This document shows positions 34,760 to 44,535 of a stretch of DNA of 64,000 nucleotides, piece after piece. The position numbers and the translations under genes were made by a program. This DNA comes from Centipeda artemidis DSM 19719 (GTDB taxonomy: Bacteria; Bacillota; Negativicutes; Selenomonadales; Selenomonadaceae): the NCBI RefSeq assembly GCF_000426665.1, contig NZ_KE384552.1, positions 53,360 through 117,359 on the forward strand, given 5' to 3'. The notes under the pieces were generated by a model that worked only from the letters and a program-made list of their open reading frames with translations, made no database searches and was not told the origin of the DNA. Position 1 is the stretch's first letter, and each line of letters opens with the position of its first letter.

Positions 34760-35425
34760 ATGGTCAAACCATCCACCTACGCCGTCGTCGATACGCTCAT
34801 TGCACGCTATCCCGCACTCGAGGGATGCGGCACCGACATCCGCGCGGCCATCACGGCGCTCTGTGAATGCTACCGGGCGGGCGGCAAGCTCATCGTCTGC
34901 GGTAACGGCGGCTCCGCCTCGGACGCCGAGCACATCGTCGGCGAGCTGATGAAAGGGTTCCTCCTGCCGCGCCACCTCGATGAGGCAATGCTCGATAAGC
35001 TTCACGCGGTATGTGACGCGAAAGATCCGCGCGCCGTCGATTATTTCATGCAGAACTTACAGGGTGCACTGCCTGCGATCTCGCTGCCTTCCCAGCTCGC
35101 CATCAGCACGGCGTTCTCAAACGACCAGGCGCCCGATCTGACGTTTGCGCAGCAGGTATTGGGGCTGGGGAAGGAGGGGGATATACTCCTCGGCATTACG
35201 ACCTCAGGCAATTCAAAGAATGTCATCTATGCATTTGAGATCGCAAAAGCACTCGGTCTTACGACGGTCGCTCTCACCGGAACACACGGCGGGCGCGTCG
35301 CGGCAGACGATCTTGCGGATATCGTAATCAAGGCGCCCGCAAGCGAGACGTACGTCATTCAAGAATATCATCTGCCGATCTATCATGCTCTGTGTATAGC
35401 TGCCGAGGAGGAATTCTTCGGATAG
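34760..35425 (+). CDS. gmhA: SIS-domain sugar-phosphate isomerase, GmhA-like
   Basis: 221 residues. SIS domain with LIVCGNGGSASDAEHIVGEL (the GmhA/DiaA signature), FSNDQAPDLTFAQQ, ILLGITTSGNSKNVIYAFEI and ALTGTHGGRV. GmhA turns sedoheptulose 7-phosphate into D-glycero-D-manno-heptose 7-phosphate, the first step to lipopolysaccharide heptose, which fits a diderm Firmicute. DiaA-like proteins share this fold, so the assignment is likely but not certain. AAAGGAGC precedes the ATG. Confidence 0.8.
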   Translation: MVKPSTYAVVDTLIARYPALEGCGTDIRAAITALCECYRAGGKLIVCGNGGSASDAEHIVGELMKGFLLPRHLDEAMLDKLHAVCDAKDPRAVDYFMQNLQGALPAISLPSQLAISTAFSNDQAPDLTFAQQVLGLGKEGDILLGITTSGNSKNVIYAFEIAKALGLTTVALTGTHGGRVAADDLADIVIKAPASETYVIQEYHLPIYHALCIAAEEEFFG

Positions 35426-35426
35426 A

Positions 35427-35562
35427 CGTGAGGCGCGATCTTTGCGCACAGCGTTGTCATTTGTCGAATACTTCGCTTGACGTAGCTCTTAACTACGCCG
35501 GCGCTCATATTCTCCGCATTCCTAGCTGTGCATCAAAGCTTGCGCCTCACTCAGGTTGCGGC
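35427..35562 (+). repeat. Family A repeat at the 3' end of gmhA
   Basis: Begins ACGTGAGGCGCGATCTTTGC beside the gmhA TAG; core GACGTAGCTCTTAACTACGCC; ends GCGCCTCACTCAGGTTGCGG. A partial second right end follows at about 35576. Confidence 0.8.
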
Positions 35563-35627
35563 TATGATGCGGGACTTTGGCGCACAGCGATCACGCTTCA
35601 CTGTACCGATAAACAAGGAGGATGACC

Positions 35628-37136
35628 ATGCCCTTAACCCACGCCGACTTTATGAAGCTCGCAAACGGCAGCGACATCCGCGGCGTCGCCGTTCCCGGCG
35701 TTCCAGGCGAGCCCGTAACGCTGACCCCGGAGGCGGCGAACCGTATCGCGGCCGGCTTCATCCGTTTCCTCGCGGAAAAGACGGGCAAACACCCCGACGA
35801 ACTGCGCATCGCCGTCGGGCACGACTCGCGCATCTCCGCACTCGCCATCAAGGACTGCGTGCTGACGGGCATCACCCACACGGGCGCACACGGCATCGAC
35901 TGCGTACTCGCCTCGACGCCAGCCATGTTCATGGCGACCATCTTTGAGGATACTGCCGCCGACGGCTCCGTCATGATCACCGCGAGCCATCTCCCGTACA
36001 ACCGCAACGGGCTGAAATTTTTCACCCCGGCAGGCGGCACGGACAAAGAGGATATCATCAAAATCCTCACATACGCATCGGAGGCGGAGGAGGCGCACGG
36101 TACGCTCGACCATGTGATGAAATTTGACCTCATCGGGCGTTACAGCGAATATCTCGTGGACAAAATCCGCACGGCGCTCGGCGGCGGTGCGCAGCCGCTC
36201 ACAGGAATGCATATCGTCGTCGATGCGGGCAACGGCGCGGGCGGCTTTTTCGCCGGCCGCATCCTCACCCCGCTCGGCGCGGACACGACGGGCAGCCGCT
36301 ACCTCGACCCGGACGGGCGTTTCCCGAACCACGTGCCGAACCCCGAGGATCCCGCCGCCATGCGCGCCGTCAAGGAAGCCGTCATCGAGTCGGACGCCGA
36401 CCTCGGGCTCATCTTCGACACCGATGTCGACCGCATGAGCGCCGTACTCGCAGACGGCACGGACATCAGCAGGAACGCCCTCATTGCCATGATGGCGGCG
36501 ATTCTCGCCCCCGACTATCCGGGCAGCACCATCGTCACCGACTCCGTGACCTCCGACGGGCTCACCGAGTTCCTCGAAAATCATCTCGGGCTCAAACATC
36601 TCCGCTACATGCGCGGCTACAAGAACGTCATCAACGAATGTATCCGCCGGAATGAAGCAGGGGAGGTCTCCCCGCTCGCGATTGAGACCTCGGGGCACGG
36701 CGCGCTCAGTGAGAACTACTACCTCGACGACGGCGCGTATCTCGCGGTGAAACTCCTCATCGCCGCCGCAAAAGCGCACAGCGAGGGGCGCACCCTCGCG
36801 GATCTCATCGCCCCGCTGCGCGCCCCCAAGGAAGCGCGCGAGCTGCGCATCAAAATTGAAGGCGCGGACGATGTCAAAGCATACGGCACGAAGGTTCTCG
36901 CTGCATTCGAGCAGCGCGTACGGGATGCGGGTCTCTCGATTGCCGCCCCCTCCTACGAGGGCGTACGCGTCGTTTTCCCGGACGGCTGGGCACTCCTGCG
37001 CATATCCCTGCACGATCCGAATATGCCGCTCAATATCGAGTCGAACGCCGAGGGCGGCGCAGATGAGATTGAACGGCGCGTTAAATCATTTCTTTCCGGC
37101 TTTGACCATATCAATCTATCTTGTTTTAGCGTATAG
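35628..37136 (+). CDS. Phosphomannomutase/phosphoglucomutase
   Basis: 502 residues of the alpha-D-phosphohexomutase family. Active-site phosphoserine loop ITASHLPYNRNGLKFF (Ser in TASH), substrate motifs VGHDSRISALAIKD, LIFDTDVDRMSAV (metal loop DxDxD) and ETSGHGALSENYYLDDGAYL. It interconverts hexose 1- and 6-phosphates for surface polysaccharide synthesis. ATG at 35628 has AAGGAGG 6 nt upstream; ATG at 35622 abuts that site and is less likely. Confidence 0.9.
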   Translation: MPLTHADFMKLANGSDIRGVAVPGVPGEPVTLTPEAANRIAAGFIRFLAEKTGKHPDELRIAVGHDSRISALAIKDCVLTGITHTGAHGIDCVLASTPAMFMATIFEDTAADGSVMITASHLPYNRNGLKFFTPAGGTDKEDIIKILTYASEAEEAHGTLDHVMKFDLIGRYSEYLVDKIRTALGGGAQPLTGMHIVVDAGNGAGGFFAGRILTPLGADTTGSRYLDPDGRFPNHVPNPEDPAAMRAVKEAVIESDADLGLIFDTDVDRMSAVLADGTDISRNALIAMMAAILAPDYPGSTIVTDSVTSDGLTEFLENHLGLKHLRYMRGYKNVINECIRRNEAGEVSPLAIETSGHGALSENYYLDDGAYLAVKLLIAAAKAHSEGRTLADLIAPLRAPKEARELRIKIEGADDVKAYGTKVLAAFEQRVRDAGLSIAAPSYEGVRVVFPDGWALLRISLHDPNMPLNIESNAEGGADEIERRVKSFLSGFDHINLSCFSV

Positions 37137-37309
37137 TACAGAATACTCCTACCACACACTTCCTTCTTCAATAGAGAGGCAGTGCGTTTTTCATAAAAAG
37201 GATATATTTTCTGCTTGGACTGTGCTATAATGAAAAAAATATGTAAATATATCTGCAATCAAATTAATGTTCTTATTGGGGAGAATATGGCAGCTGGGGG
37301 GATGCCTGT

Positions 37310-39031
37310 ATGAACAAGATTGTATCTTTCCCGCGGGGCAATTGGATTACCCTGCTTTCCGTTACATTGCTGACACTCATCGTTGCCTCGGCATGGCATA
37401 CACTCAAGACACCGCTCGATCCCTCGATCCAGGCGGAGTACGCGTACATCGAGGGCGAACCGGACTATAAGGATGTCATTGGATTCCGTGCGGATCGCTA
37501 CGATTGGTACCCTTATGATTTTCCGGTGCCGCCAAAGGTGCCGAAGGGAACGACGACCGTTTATATTTCGTTTGAGATTCCGGTTTCGGCACGGTTCGTC
37601 GGCGATCACATCCTTTTCACAACGTCAAATCAGGACGCCTATGTCTACGTGGACAACGATCTCGTCTACACACACGGCGATTGGTCGTCGCTGCTCGACA
37701 CGCGCGGGCGTGCGTTTCACTATGTGCACTTTGACAGCAATCTCGCGGGCAAGCGCCTGACCATCATGCTGCACAGCACCGATCCGAACTGGCTCGGCAG
37801 CATCGGCTATCTCGCATTTGGCAACGAGGGCAGCCTTATACGCAAACTCAGTACGACGGATGCCATCTACATCTCGAGTTTGTCGATTGCCGTCACGCTG
37901 ATCATGCTCCTACTCGTGGGGCTCATGTGGCGCGACTCGACACACAGGCGAAAGACCCATCTCTATCTCATCACATTCCTCGGCGTCTTTATCCTATGGA
38001 CGGCGGGAACCTCATCGTTCTTTCCCCGCGTCTTCGGCATGAGCCACCTATGGTGGGAGCTCCATCTCGTCACGCTTTATATCCTGCCGCTTTCCGTGAT
38101 CCCGGTCATCCGGGAGATCGTCTCGCCGCGCTTCATCGGGCGGATCCAATCGACCTGGCGCATCTTTGTCCTGGTCTTTGCCGTCTCATCGCTGACCGAG
38201 ATTGTCGGTCTGAGCGGCTATACGAATTTCCTCTACATCTATTATCCGGTTCTGCTCGTCGGGTTCCTCGTACTCATCCACGCCGTGATCCGCTCGAGCT
38301 GGAAGCATCACCCTGCGTGCCGCTACGCCTCTTTGACGCTCATCTCGTTCGTCATCTTCGGCGGCATCGACGCCTATCATTGGGAGTACCATCAAACGGC
38401 GGTCATGCTCGCAACGACGGTATTTTCCGTCTATACGACCCTGCCGTTCATCTTCTTCCTCATGCGCGAGCAAATGCTGAGTGACGCAAAACTCGCCCGC
38501 GAGAATACGGAGCTCTCGCAGGAGCTGCGCGAGTCGCAGGAAGAGGCGGTGCGGGACGCACTCACGGGCTGCTATAACCGGCTCCAGCTCCAAAAAAGTT
38601 TCGATGCATTTTCTGCGCTTGCCAATGAGCGCGGATTCAAATTCTCGTTTGCGATCTTTGATGTGGATCATTTCAAGTCGGTCAACGATACGAAGGGGCA
38701 TCTCGAGGGTGATAACGTACTCAAAAAGATCGCGCGCACCGTACACGACGAGATCGACCGCCGCCATGTGTTCATCCGCTACGGCGGCGACGAGTTTATA
38801 CTGCTCGCCCTGCACTATGATCTCGAGACGATGGCCGCATTCTGCGAGGAGCTGCGCCGCAAGCTCGAGGCCGCCCTCGCCGGTGTGACCATGAGCTTTG
38901 GCGTATCCACATGGCACGGAGACAAGGATCGCCTGCGCGCCCTCATTGACCGTGCCGACCGCGCGCTCTACGTCTCCAAGGAAAAGGGGCGCAACGCCGT
39001 CTCCACCGAGAACGAGGAGACCGACGGCTAG
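37310..39031 (+). CDS. Membrane diguanylate cyclase (GGDEF)
   Basis: 573 residues. An N-terminal helix, an extracytoplasmic beta-rich domain (about 35-190) and six or seven further helices (about 195-400) resemble the 7TM receptors with extracellular modules. A short coiled coil (ARENTELSQELRESQEEAV) leads to the GGDEF domain: DALTGCYNRL, FDVDHFKSVNDTKGHLEGD, IRYGGDEFILL. The active-site residues are complete, so it should make c-di-GMP. The RxxD product-inhibition site five residues before GGDEF is absent. Confidence 0.92.
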   Translation: MNKIVSFPRGNWITLLSVTLLTLIVASAWHTLKTPLDPSIQAEYAYIEGEPDYKDVIGFRADRYDWYPYDFPVPPKVPKGTTTVYISFEIPVSARFVGDHILFTTSNQDAYVYVDNDLVYTHGDWSSLLDTRGRAFHYVHFDSNLAGKRLTIMLHSTDPNWLGSIGYLAFGNEGSLIRKLSTTDAIYISSLSIAVTLIMLLLVGLMWRDSTHRRKTHLYLITFLGVFILWTAGTSSFFPRVFGMSHLWWELHLVTLYILPLSVIPVIREIVSPRFIGRIQSTWRIFVLVFAVSSLTEIVGLSGYTNFLYIYYPVLLVGFLVLIHAVIRSSWKHHPACRYASLTLISFVIFGGIDAYHWEYHQTAVMLATTVFSVYTTLPFIFFLMREQMLSDAKLARENTELSQELRESQEEAVRDALTGCYNRLQLQKSFDAFSALANERGFKFSFAIFDVDHFKSVNDTKGHLEGDNVLKKIARTVHDEIDRRHVFIRYGGDEFILLALHYDLETMAAFCEELRRKLEAALAGVTMSFGVSTWHGDKDRLRALIDRADRALYVSKEKGRNAVSTENEETDG

Positions 39032-39049
39032 AAATCTTCCATATGCCAA

Positions 39050-39082
39050 AGGTCATCCGCAGCAAACTGTGGCGGGTGACCT
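39050..39082 (+). terminator. Possible terminator hairpin after the diguanylate cyclase gene
   Basis: AGGTCATCCGC/GCGGGTGACCT stem with one wobble pair, followed only by ATTTG, so the T tract is poor. Confidence 0.4.
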
Positions 39083-39147
39083 ATTTGATTGAAAATTTTT
39101 CATGCTGCAAGCCTTCGGAACGGCTTGCGGCACCGGGAGGAGTCTTT

Positions 39148-39546
39148 ATGCATACGGTATCGTCCCTGCGCTTTTTCACCATGGTGGGTCGATTGTCCCG
39201 GCGCAGTTTTGCCCTAACGCTCGCCGCGCTGTTCGGCGGGACGGGGCTTTTTCTCACGTTTTATAATAATCTGACTCTCCCGATTGTCTACGGTGTCTCC
39301 ACTTCTTTCCCCGGTGAGCCGCTTCGGGCATTCCGGCTCCTCAACACCGCAAGTTCTCTGCCTGCATTCTTCATCGGTCTGTTCCTCTTCCCGCTGCTCG
39401 CCGTCCCCGCCGCCATTCTCTCATTCCACAATGCGGTGCCGAGCCTGATCTCCGCTGCGCTCGTCTCACTCACCGTCCTCTGCTGCATCGTCAGTATTGT
39501 CAGTATCGCCCGTTTGCTCCAAAAGGACACCCGACAATACATTTGA
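39148..39546 (+). CDS. Short DUF805-like membrane protein
   Basis: 132 residues from ATG 39148 (GGGAGGAG upstream). The start VGRLSRRSFALTLAALFGGT matches the second DUF805 unit of the gene at 40226 (SGRLSRRDFALTVGILFGGS). It has three hydrophobic helices but lacks the RRLHD motif in the middle, so it looks like a shortened relative. Confidence 0.7.
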   Translation: MHTVSSLRFFTMVGRLSRRSFALTLAALFGGTGLFLTFYNNLTLPIVYGVSTSFPGEPLRAFRLLNTASSLPAFFIGLFLFPLLAVPAAILSFHNAVPSLISAALVSLTVLCCIVSIVSIARLLQKDTRQYI

Positions 39547-39593
39547 GCTGCGGCACGTTTCTATGGTATAATGATAAACGTACGATCATCGTA
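39543..39593 (+). promoter_or_regulatory. Promoter of the DUF805 gene with palindrome
   Basis: TTGAGC (39543-39548), 18 nt, TATAAT (39567-39572). Just downstream is the palindrome TACGATCATCGTA (39581-39593), a possible operator. Confidence 0.55.
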
Positions 39594-39610
39594 TTATGAA
39601 AGGAGCTGTT

Positions 39611-40114
39611 ATGCACACCATCGACAACGGAATCAAGGAGAACTTCTTCAACTATGAAGGACGTCTCAATCGGAAACGCTATCTCTTCCGCAACCTTGCG
39701 CTGTTCGGCATCGGCTTTGCACTTTACATCATCATCATGATCCTCTTTATAATCGCCGCCGGCATCCAGCCGCAGCCCGCACAGAACGGGGGGGCACTTA
39801 CGGCGGCGATGCTCGGTCTATATGGTCTGTTCTTCCTGCTCTGCCTGCCGCTCACGGTCTCCGCCTACATGCTGATGATCCGCCGTCTGCACGATCTCAA
39901 TATGTCGGGCTTCTTCTGCCTCCTGAATTTCGTGCCGCTCGTCAACATCGGCCTCGGGCTCTACCTGTTCTTCAAAAAGGGAACCGAGGGCGACAACGAC
40001 TACGGTTCCGATCCTCTCGATATGACGGGGTATGTCTACGGCGAGACTGCGCCCGCAGTGCCGGAGCATAACGACAATCCCTACGCCCGCACAGATACCG
40101 CGCCGAAAGAATAA
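39611..40114 (+). CDS. DUF805 family membrane protein
   Basis: 167 residues with AAAGGAGC before the ATG. Contains the family features: YEGRLNRKRYLFRNLALFG, three to four helices, MIRRLHDLNMSGFFCLL and KGTEGDNDYGSDPL. DUF805 proteins are small inner-membrane proteins of unknown role, often in multiple copies. Confidence 0.88.
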   Translation: MHTIDNGIKENFFNYEGRLNRKRYLFRNLALFGIGFALYIIIMILFIIAAGIQPQPAQNGGALTAAMLGLYGLFFLLCLPLTVSAYMLMIRRLHDLNMSGFFCLLNFVPLVNIGLGLYLFFKKGTEGDNDYGSDPLDMTGYVYGETAPAVPEHNDNPYARTDTAPKE

Positions 40115-40130
40115 TATCATATGAAACGAG

Positions 40131-40175
40131 GGGGTGCCGCACGAGTTTGTTTCGTGTGACACCCCTTTGCTTTTC
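40131..40175 (+). terminator. Terminator between DUF805 genes
   Basis: GGGGGTGCCGCACGA / TCGTGTGACACCCC stem-loop followed by TTTGCTTTTCC. Confidence 0.65.
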
Positions 40176-40225
40176 CTCTGCACAGCTTTTAATGTTTTCA
40201 CGATACCGTAAATGAAAGGATTCCC

Positions 40226-41821
40226 ATGCACCCGATCGACCATGGCTTCCGCGCCCACTTCTTCGCGTGGCGCGGCCGTCTCAACCGCATGCGTCATTTC
40301 AAGCGGCAGCTTGCCGTCTTCGGCCTCATGTGCGCAGCGATGCTCCTGCTTGCCTCCGTCTTAGATCTGCTCAGTCCGCATTTGCGCCATAGTGAAATCG
40401 TCACATGGATCATCATAGCTCTCATGGGGGTCGTGGTACTTACATACGCTGTATCCAGTGTCATGCTCCAGATTCGCCGCCTGCACGACCTTAACCTGTC
40501 AGGCTTCTTCCTGCTGCTCCGCCTCGTCCCGTTCGTCGATGTCATCCTCTGTCTGTATCTCATATTTGCAAAGGGAACGGAGGGCGACAACCGGTTCGGT
40601 CACGATCCGCTCGGATCCGCCGACATACGCGATTTCACGAAAGAACCACCCCCCGTATGCGCCGCCCCCGGCACACCCGCCACACAGCAAGGCGAAAATC
40701 ACAATAGGCACACAAAGAAGGGAGAATATATCCCCCTTGATCTTTTTTCCCGCAGCGGCAGGCTCTCGCGGCGTGATTTTGCACTGACCGTCGGCATCCT
40801 ATTCGGGGGCTCCGGCCTTATATTCCTGCTCCTAGAGGTGCTCTCCATTCCTCTCATCTACTACGTCGCGGCATTTTTCTTTCGCGATATGACGGCTGCA
40901 TTCTGGACGATGATGACCGGCGCTTGGTTCATCGCCTGTATCGCCGTTTGCCTCGCCCTGTTGACGCTCTCGCTCCCCGCCGTCATTCGCCGTCTGCACG
41001 ATATGAACTGCAGCGGCTGGCTCGCCCTGCCGCTCGTCCCGTGCTCGCTCATCATCCTTGGGCTCACGCTCGTCTCGTCCCTCCTAAGCATCGGCATTAC
41101 CTTGTCGGTGATGATCAGCGGCACCCCGACCGGATACATCGGCGGATTCCACTTGACGACTGATATGAATGATATTCTCGACGGCTCGATTTTTTTCATC
41201 GTTCTCATATTTATGGTCACCCTTCCGCTCCTATCAGCCTACGCTGCATTTCTCTTCTTCAAAAAAGGCAGTCCCGTTGAGAACCGCTGGGGGGCTCCGT
41301 CTATCTCTAATAAGCTCCCGCCTATGCGCGCGGCCTTCCTTTCCACGAACGGCGGTATTGAGCGCAGGCCGTTCATCGTACAAACGCTGTTGCTCCTTAC
41401 TGCCGCGGGCATCATCGTCCCAACTGCCCTATATCTCGTCAGCGTTCCGATATTCTTTATCCTCATAGGGCTCGGCCTCCTGCCATTCGGCACACATATG
41501 CACCTATTCGCCATGGCTCCGGCGCTTTATCCCATCGCTGCGCTCCCGCTCGTCATCCGCCGCCTGCGCACGCTTGGACGCAGTCCCTATGAAGCGGTCT
41601 TTGTCTTCGCTCCGCTCATTCCCATTCCCTTCGCGCTCTTGCCGATATCGGAATCCTTCGGTATCCTGCAATTTATCTCATTCGCCCACGATATACCGCT
41701 CCGCAGGCTCCTCGACCCGCTCGTCGTCGCGCCAACCGACGGCTCCCTCATGTTCGCCGCATTCTCCTTCGTCTGTGCCGTCGCCGGCATCATCGGCATT
41801 GCCCGACTCGTCAAAAAATGA
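40226..41821 (+). CDS. Triple DUF805-repeat membrane protein
   Basis: 531 residues made of three DUF805-like units: residues about 1-140 (WRGRLNRMRHFKRQLAVFG, IRRLHDLNLSGFF), about 170-365 (SGRLSRRDFALTVG, IRRLHDMNCSGWLA) and about 375-531 (NGGIERRPFIVQTLLLL, IRRLRTLGRSPYEA). The third has a weakened signature. About a dozen hydrophobic helices are expected. The fused layout is unusual for a family whose members normally have about 120-170 residues. Confidence 0.85.
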   Translation: MHPIDHGFRAHFFAWRGRLNRMRHFKRQLAVFGLMCAAMLLLASVLDLLSPHLRHSEIVTWIIIALMGVVVLTYAVSSVMLQIRRLHDLNLSGFFLLLRLVPFVDVILCLYLIFAKGTEGDNRFGHDPLGSADIRDFTKEPPPVCAAPGTPATQQGENHNRHTKKGEYIPLDLFSRSGRLSRRDFALTVGILFGGSGLIFLLLEVLSIPLIYYVAAFFFRDMTAAFWTMMTGAWFIACIAVCLALLTLSLPAVIRRLHDMNCSGWLALPLVPCSLIILGLTLVSSLLSIGITLSVMISGTPTGYIGGFHLTTDMNDILDGSIFFIVLIFMVTLPLLSAYAAFLFFKKGSPVENRWGAPSISNKLPPMRAAFLSTNGGIERRPFIVQTLLLLTAAGIIVPTALYLVSVPIFFILIGLGLLPFGTHMHLFAMAPALYPIAALPLVIRRLRTLGRSPYEAVFVFAPLIPIPFALLPISESFGILQFISFAHDIPLRRLLDPLVVAPTDGSLMFAAFSFVCAVAGIIGIARLVKK

Positions 41822-41842
41822 AAATTGAGCCGCAATGAAAAG

Positions 41843-41886
41843 AACGGAGCCGATGCACAGCGAAAATGTGCGTCGGCTCCGTTTTC
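41843..41886. terminator. Bidirectional terminator between DUF805 and gyrA
   Basis: AACGGAGCCGATGCACA / TGTGCGTCGGCTCCGTTTTC stem-loop. It serves the convergent genes on both sides. Confidence 0.85.
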
Positions 41887-41906
41887 TATGCGGGTTTTAT
41901 ATTTTC

Positions 41907-44354
41907 TTATTCCATCGGCGGATCGACGGTCATGTTCATGGTTGCCATGGAGGCGACGCGGTCGTTCTCGGCGATGGTCATGAGCTTGACGCCCTGCGTG
42001 TTGCGGCTGATGAGGGAAATCTCGTCGACGGTCGTGCGGATGACGATGCCCTCGGTCGTGATGAGCATCAGCTCTTGACTGCCGCGGACGACGCGGATGC
42101 CGACGACGGGTCCCGTTTTCTCCGTGACCTTCATATTGATAAGCCCTTTGCCGCCGCGCGTCTGCGTGCGGTACTCGTCCGCCGCGGTGCGCTTGCCGTA
42201 GCCGCCCTCGGTGACGGTGAGCACCTCCGAACCGCTCTTGAGGATGTCCATGGCGACGACCTCGTCCCCGTCGGAGAGGGTGATGCCGCGCACGCCGCGC
42301 GCGATGCGTCCCATGGAGCGCACGCCGTCCTCGGGGAAGGTGATCGCCTTGCCGTGGCGCGTGCCGAGCATGATGCGGTTCTCGCCGTCCGTGAACTTCA
42401 CGCCGATGAGTTCGTCGTCCTCGTCGAGGTTGACGGCGCGCAGTCCGCTCTTCCTGATATTCGCAAATTCGGCGAGCGGGGTCTTTTTCACGACGCCCTT
42501 GCGCGTGCCAAGGAAGAGGAAGCGGTCGGGCTTGAACTCGCGTACCTGAATGACGGCGGTGATGCGCTCGTCCGCTTCGACGGCGAGCAGGTTGACGATC
42601 GCCGTGCCCTTTGCAGCGCGCCCGCTCTCGGGGATTTCGTATGCCTTCAGCACAAAGGCGCGCCCACGGTTCGTAAAGAAGAGGATCTCGTGATGCGTGG
42701 TCGTGATGAGGAGATCGCTCACGATGTCCGTTTCCTTTGTCCCCATGCCCTTCACCCCGACGCCGCCGCGCCGCTGCCGGCGGTAGGTGTCGAGCGGGAT
42801 GCGCTTGATGTAGTTGCTCATGGTGAGGGTGACGACGACGTCCTCCTCCGCGATGAGGTCTTTGATGTCCATCTCGCTCGCGTCGAACGTGATCTCTGTG
42901 CGGCGCTCGTCGCCGTACTTGTCGCGCACCTCGATGAGCTCGTTTTTGATGATGGCGAGGACTTTATTGCGGTCGGCAAGGATGCTCTTGAACTCTTCGA
43001 TCGCGGCGAGCACCTCTTGATACTCCTGCTCGATCTTTTCGCGTTCGAGTCCCGTGAGACGCTGGAGACGCAGATCGAGGATCGCCTGCGCCTGTTTTTC
43101 GGTGAGCTTGAAGCCCTCCATGAGCGCAGTGCGCGCGATGTCGGCGGTGCGGCTCTCGCGGATGGTCGTGATCACGGCGTCGAGGTGATCGAGCGCGATG
43201 GTCAGTCCTTCGAGGATATGGGCGCGTGCCTCCGCCTTTGCGAGCTCGTACTGCGTGCGCCGCGTGATGACGGTCTCTTGGTGACTAATATAATGCCCAA
43301 GGACTGACCGCAAATTCATGATAACGGGCTGTCCGTCCACGAGCGCGAGCATGATGACGCCGAAGCTGTCTTGGAGCTGCGTGTGTTTATAAAGTTGGTT
43401 GAGGATGACGTTCGGCGCGCTGTCGCGGCGCAGCTCGATGACGATGCGCATCCCGCTGCGGTCGGATTCGTCGCGCAAATCGGTGATGCCGTCGATCTGC
43501 TTGTCGCGGACGAGTTCGGCGATTTTCTCGATAAGCCGCGCCTTGTTGACCTGATACGGGAGCTCCGTGACGATGATGCGCGGCTTGCCGTTACTCATGG
43601 TCTCGATGTGGGCGCGCGCGCGCATCTTGATGACGCCGCGTCCCGTGGTATATGCCTTGCGGATCTCCTCCGTGCCGAGGATGAGCCCCGCCGTCGGGAA
43701 GTCGGGGCCTTTGATGACGCCCATCAGCTCCTCGACGGTCGTATCCGGGTTGTCGATGAGCATGAGCGTGCCGTTGATGACCTCGGTCATGTTGTGCGGC
43801 GGGATGTTCGTCGCCATGCCGACCGCGATGCCCGCTGTGCCGTTGACGAGGAGCTGCGGGAACTTTGCCGGCAGGACGGTCGGTTCTTTCTCCGAGCCGT
43901 CGTAGTTGTCCGTGAAGTCGACCGTTTCCTTGTCGATGTCGCGCAGCATCAGCTCCGAGATTTTCGACATGCGCACTTCGGTGTAGCGCATCGCCGCCGC
44001 CGAATCGCCGTCGACCGAGCCGAAATTGCCGTGCCCGTCGGCGAGCATGTAGCGCATGGAGAAATCCTGCGCCATGCGCACGATGGCGTCGTAGACGGAG
44101 CTGTCGCCGTGCGGGTGATATTTACCGAGCACTTCACCGACGATACGCGCCGATTTTTTGTACGGCTTCGTGCTCGTCATGCCGGAGCCCTGCATCGCGT
44201 AGAGGATGCGGCGGTGCACCGGCTTGAGCCCGTCGCGCACGTCCGGCAGTGCGCGCGCCACGATGACGCTCATCGCGTAGTCGATGTAGGAGTTCTTCAT
44301 CTCGTGCTCGAGATTGACCGGGACGACGCGGCCCTCTCCAAAATTCAAATCCAA
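41907..44354 (-). CDS. gyrA: DNA gyrase subunit A
   Basis: About 815 residues. It breaks and rejoins DNA in gyrase; the catalytic Tyr is in [12 protein letters not shown] (about Tyr124). The quinolone region reads [14 protein letters not shown], with the susceptible Ser and Asp. The C-terminal pinwheel carries a GyrA box ([12 protein letters not shown]). TTG at 44354 is preferred (AGAGGTG upstream, product [13 protein letters not shown] like relatives); ATG at 44381 would add nine residues. gyrB is not in the window. Confidence 0.96.
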   Translation of the reverse strand: MDLNFGEGRVVPVNLEHEMKNSYIDYAMSVIVARALPDVRDGLKPVHRRILYAMQGSGMTSTKPYKKSARIVGEVLGKYHPHGDSSVYDAIVRMAQDFSMRYMLADGHGNFGSVDGDSAAAMRYTEVRMSKISELMLRDIDKETVDFTDNYDGSEKEPTVLPAKFPQLLVNGTAGIAVGMATNIPPHNMTEVINGTLMLIDNPDTTVEELMGVIKGPDFPTAGLILGTEEIRKAYTTGRGVIKMRARAHIETMSNGKPRIIVTELPYQVNKARLIEKIAELVRDKQIDGITDLRDESDRSGMRIVIELRRDSAPNVILNQLYKHTQLQDSFGVIMLALVDGQPVIMNLRSVLGHYISHQETVITRRTQYELAKAEARAHILEGLTIALDHLDAVITTIRESRTADIARTALMEGFKLTEKQAQAILDLRLQRLTGLEREKIEQEYQEVLAAIEEFKSILADRNKVLAIIKNELIEVRDKYGDERRTEITFDASEMDIKDLIAEEDVVVTLTMSNYIKRIPLDTYRRQRRGGVGVKGMGTKETDIVSDLLITTTHHEILFFTNRGRAFVLKAYEIPESGRAAKGTAIVNLLAVEADERITAVIQVREFKPDRFLFLGTRKGVVKKTPLAEFANIRKSGLRAVNLDEDDELIGVKFTDGENRIMLGTRHGKAITFPEDGVRSMGRIARGVRGITLSDGDEVVAMDILKSGSEVLTVTEGGYGKRTAADEYRTQTRGGKGLINMKVTEKTGPVVGIRVVRGSQELMLITTEGIVIRTTVDEISLISRNTQGVKLMTIAENDRVASMATMNMTVDPPME

Positions 44355-44441
44355 AATGTCACCTCTTCGTGTTCGTCTCATAAAAATCCACGGTCATTAT
44401 AGCATTTTCACGGGGAAAAGTCTACGCACGGGGCGACAGGA

Positions 44442-44515
44442 TTGCCGATAACGGCAAAATTATCGGATTTTATCATTTGTATTACGTTGTTTTCTTGCCG
44501 ATTATATCCTATAAT
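44442..44515 (+). promoter_or_regulatory. Fic gene promoter with repeated TTGCCGAT motifs
   Basis: -35 TTGTTT (44487-44492), 17 nt, -10 TATAAT (44510-44515). TTGCCG-ATAA-CGGCAA forms an inverted repeat at 44442-44457, TTGCCGATTA recurs inside the spacer at 44495, and a partial inverse lies at about 44455-44466. They look like binding sites for a repressor, plausibly the gene's own HTH protein. Confidence 0.6.
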
Positions 44516-44535
44516 AAGAAATATGGAGGTAGTTT

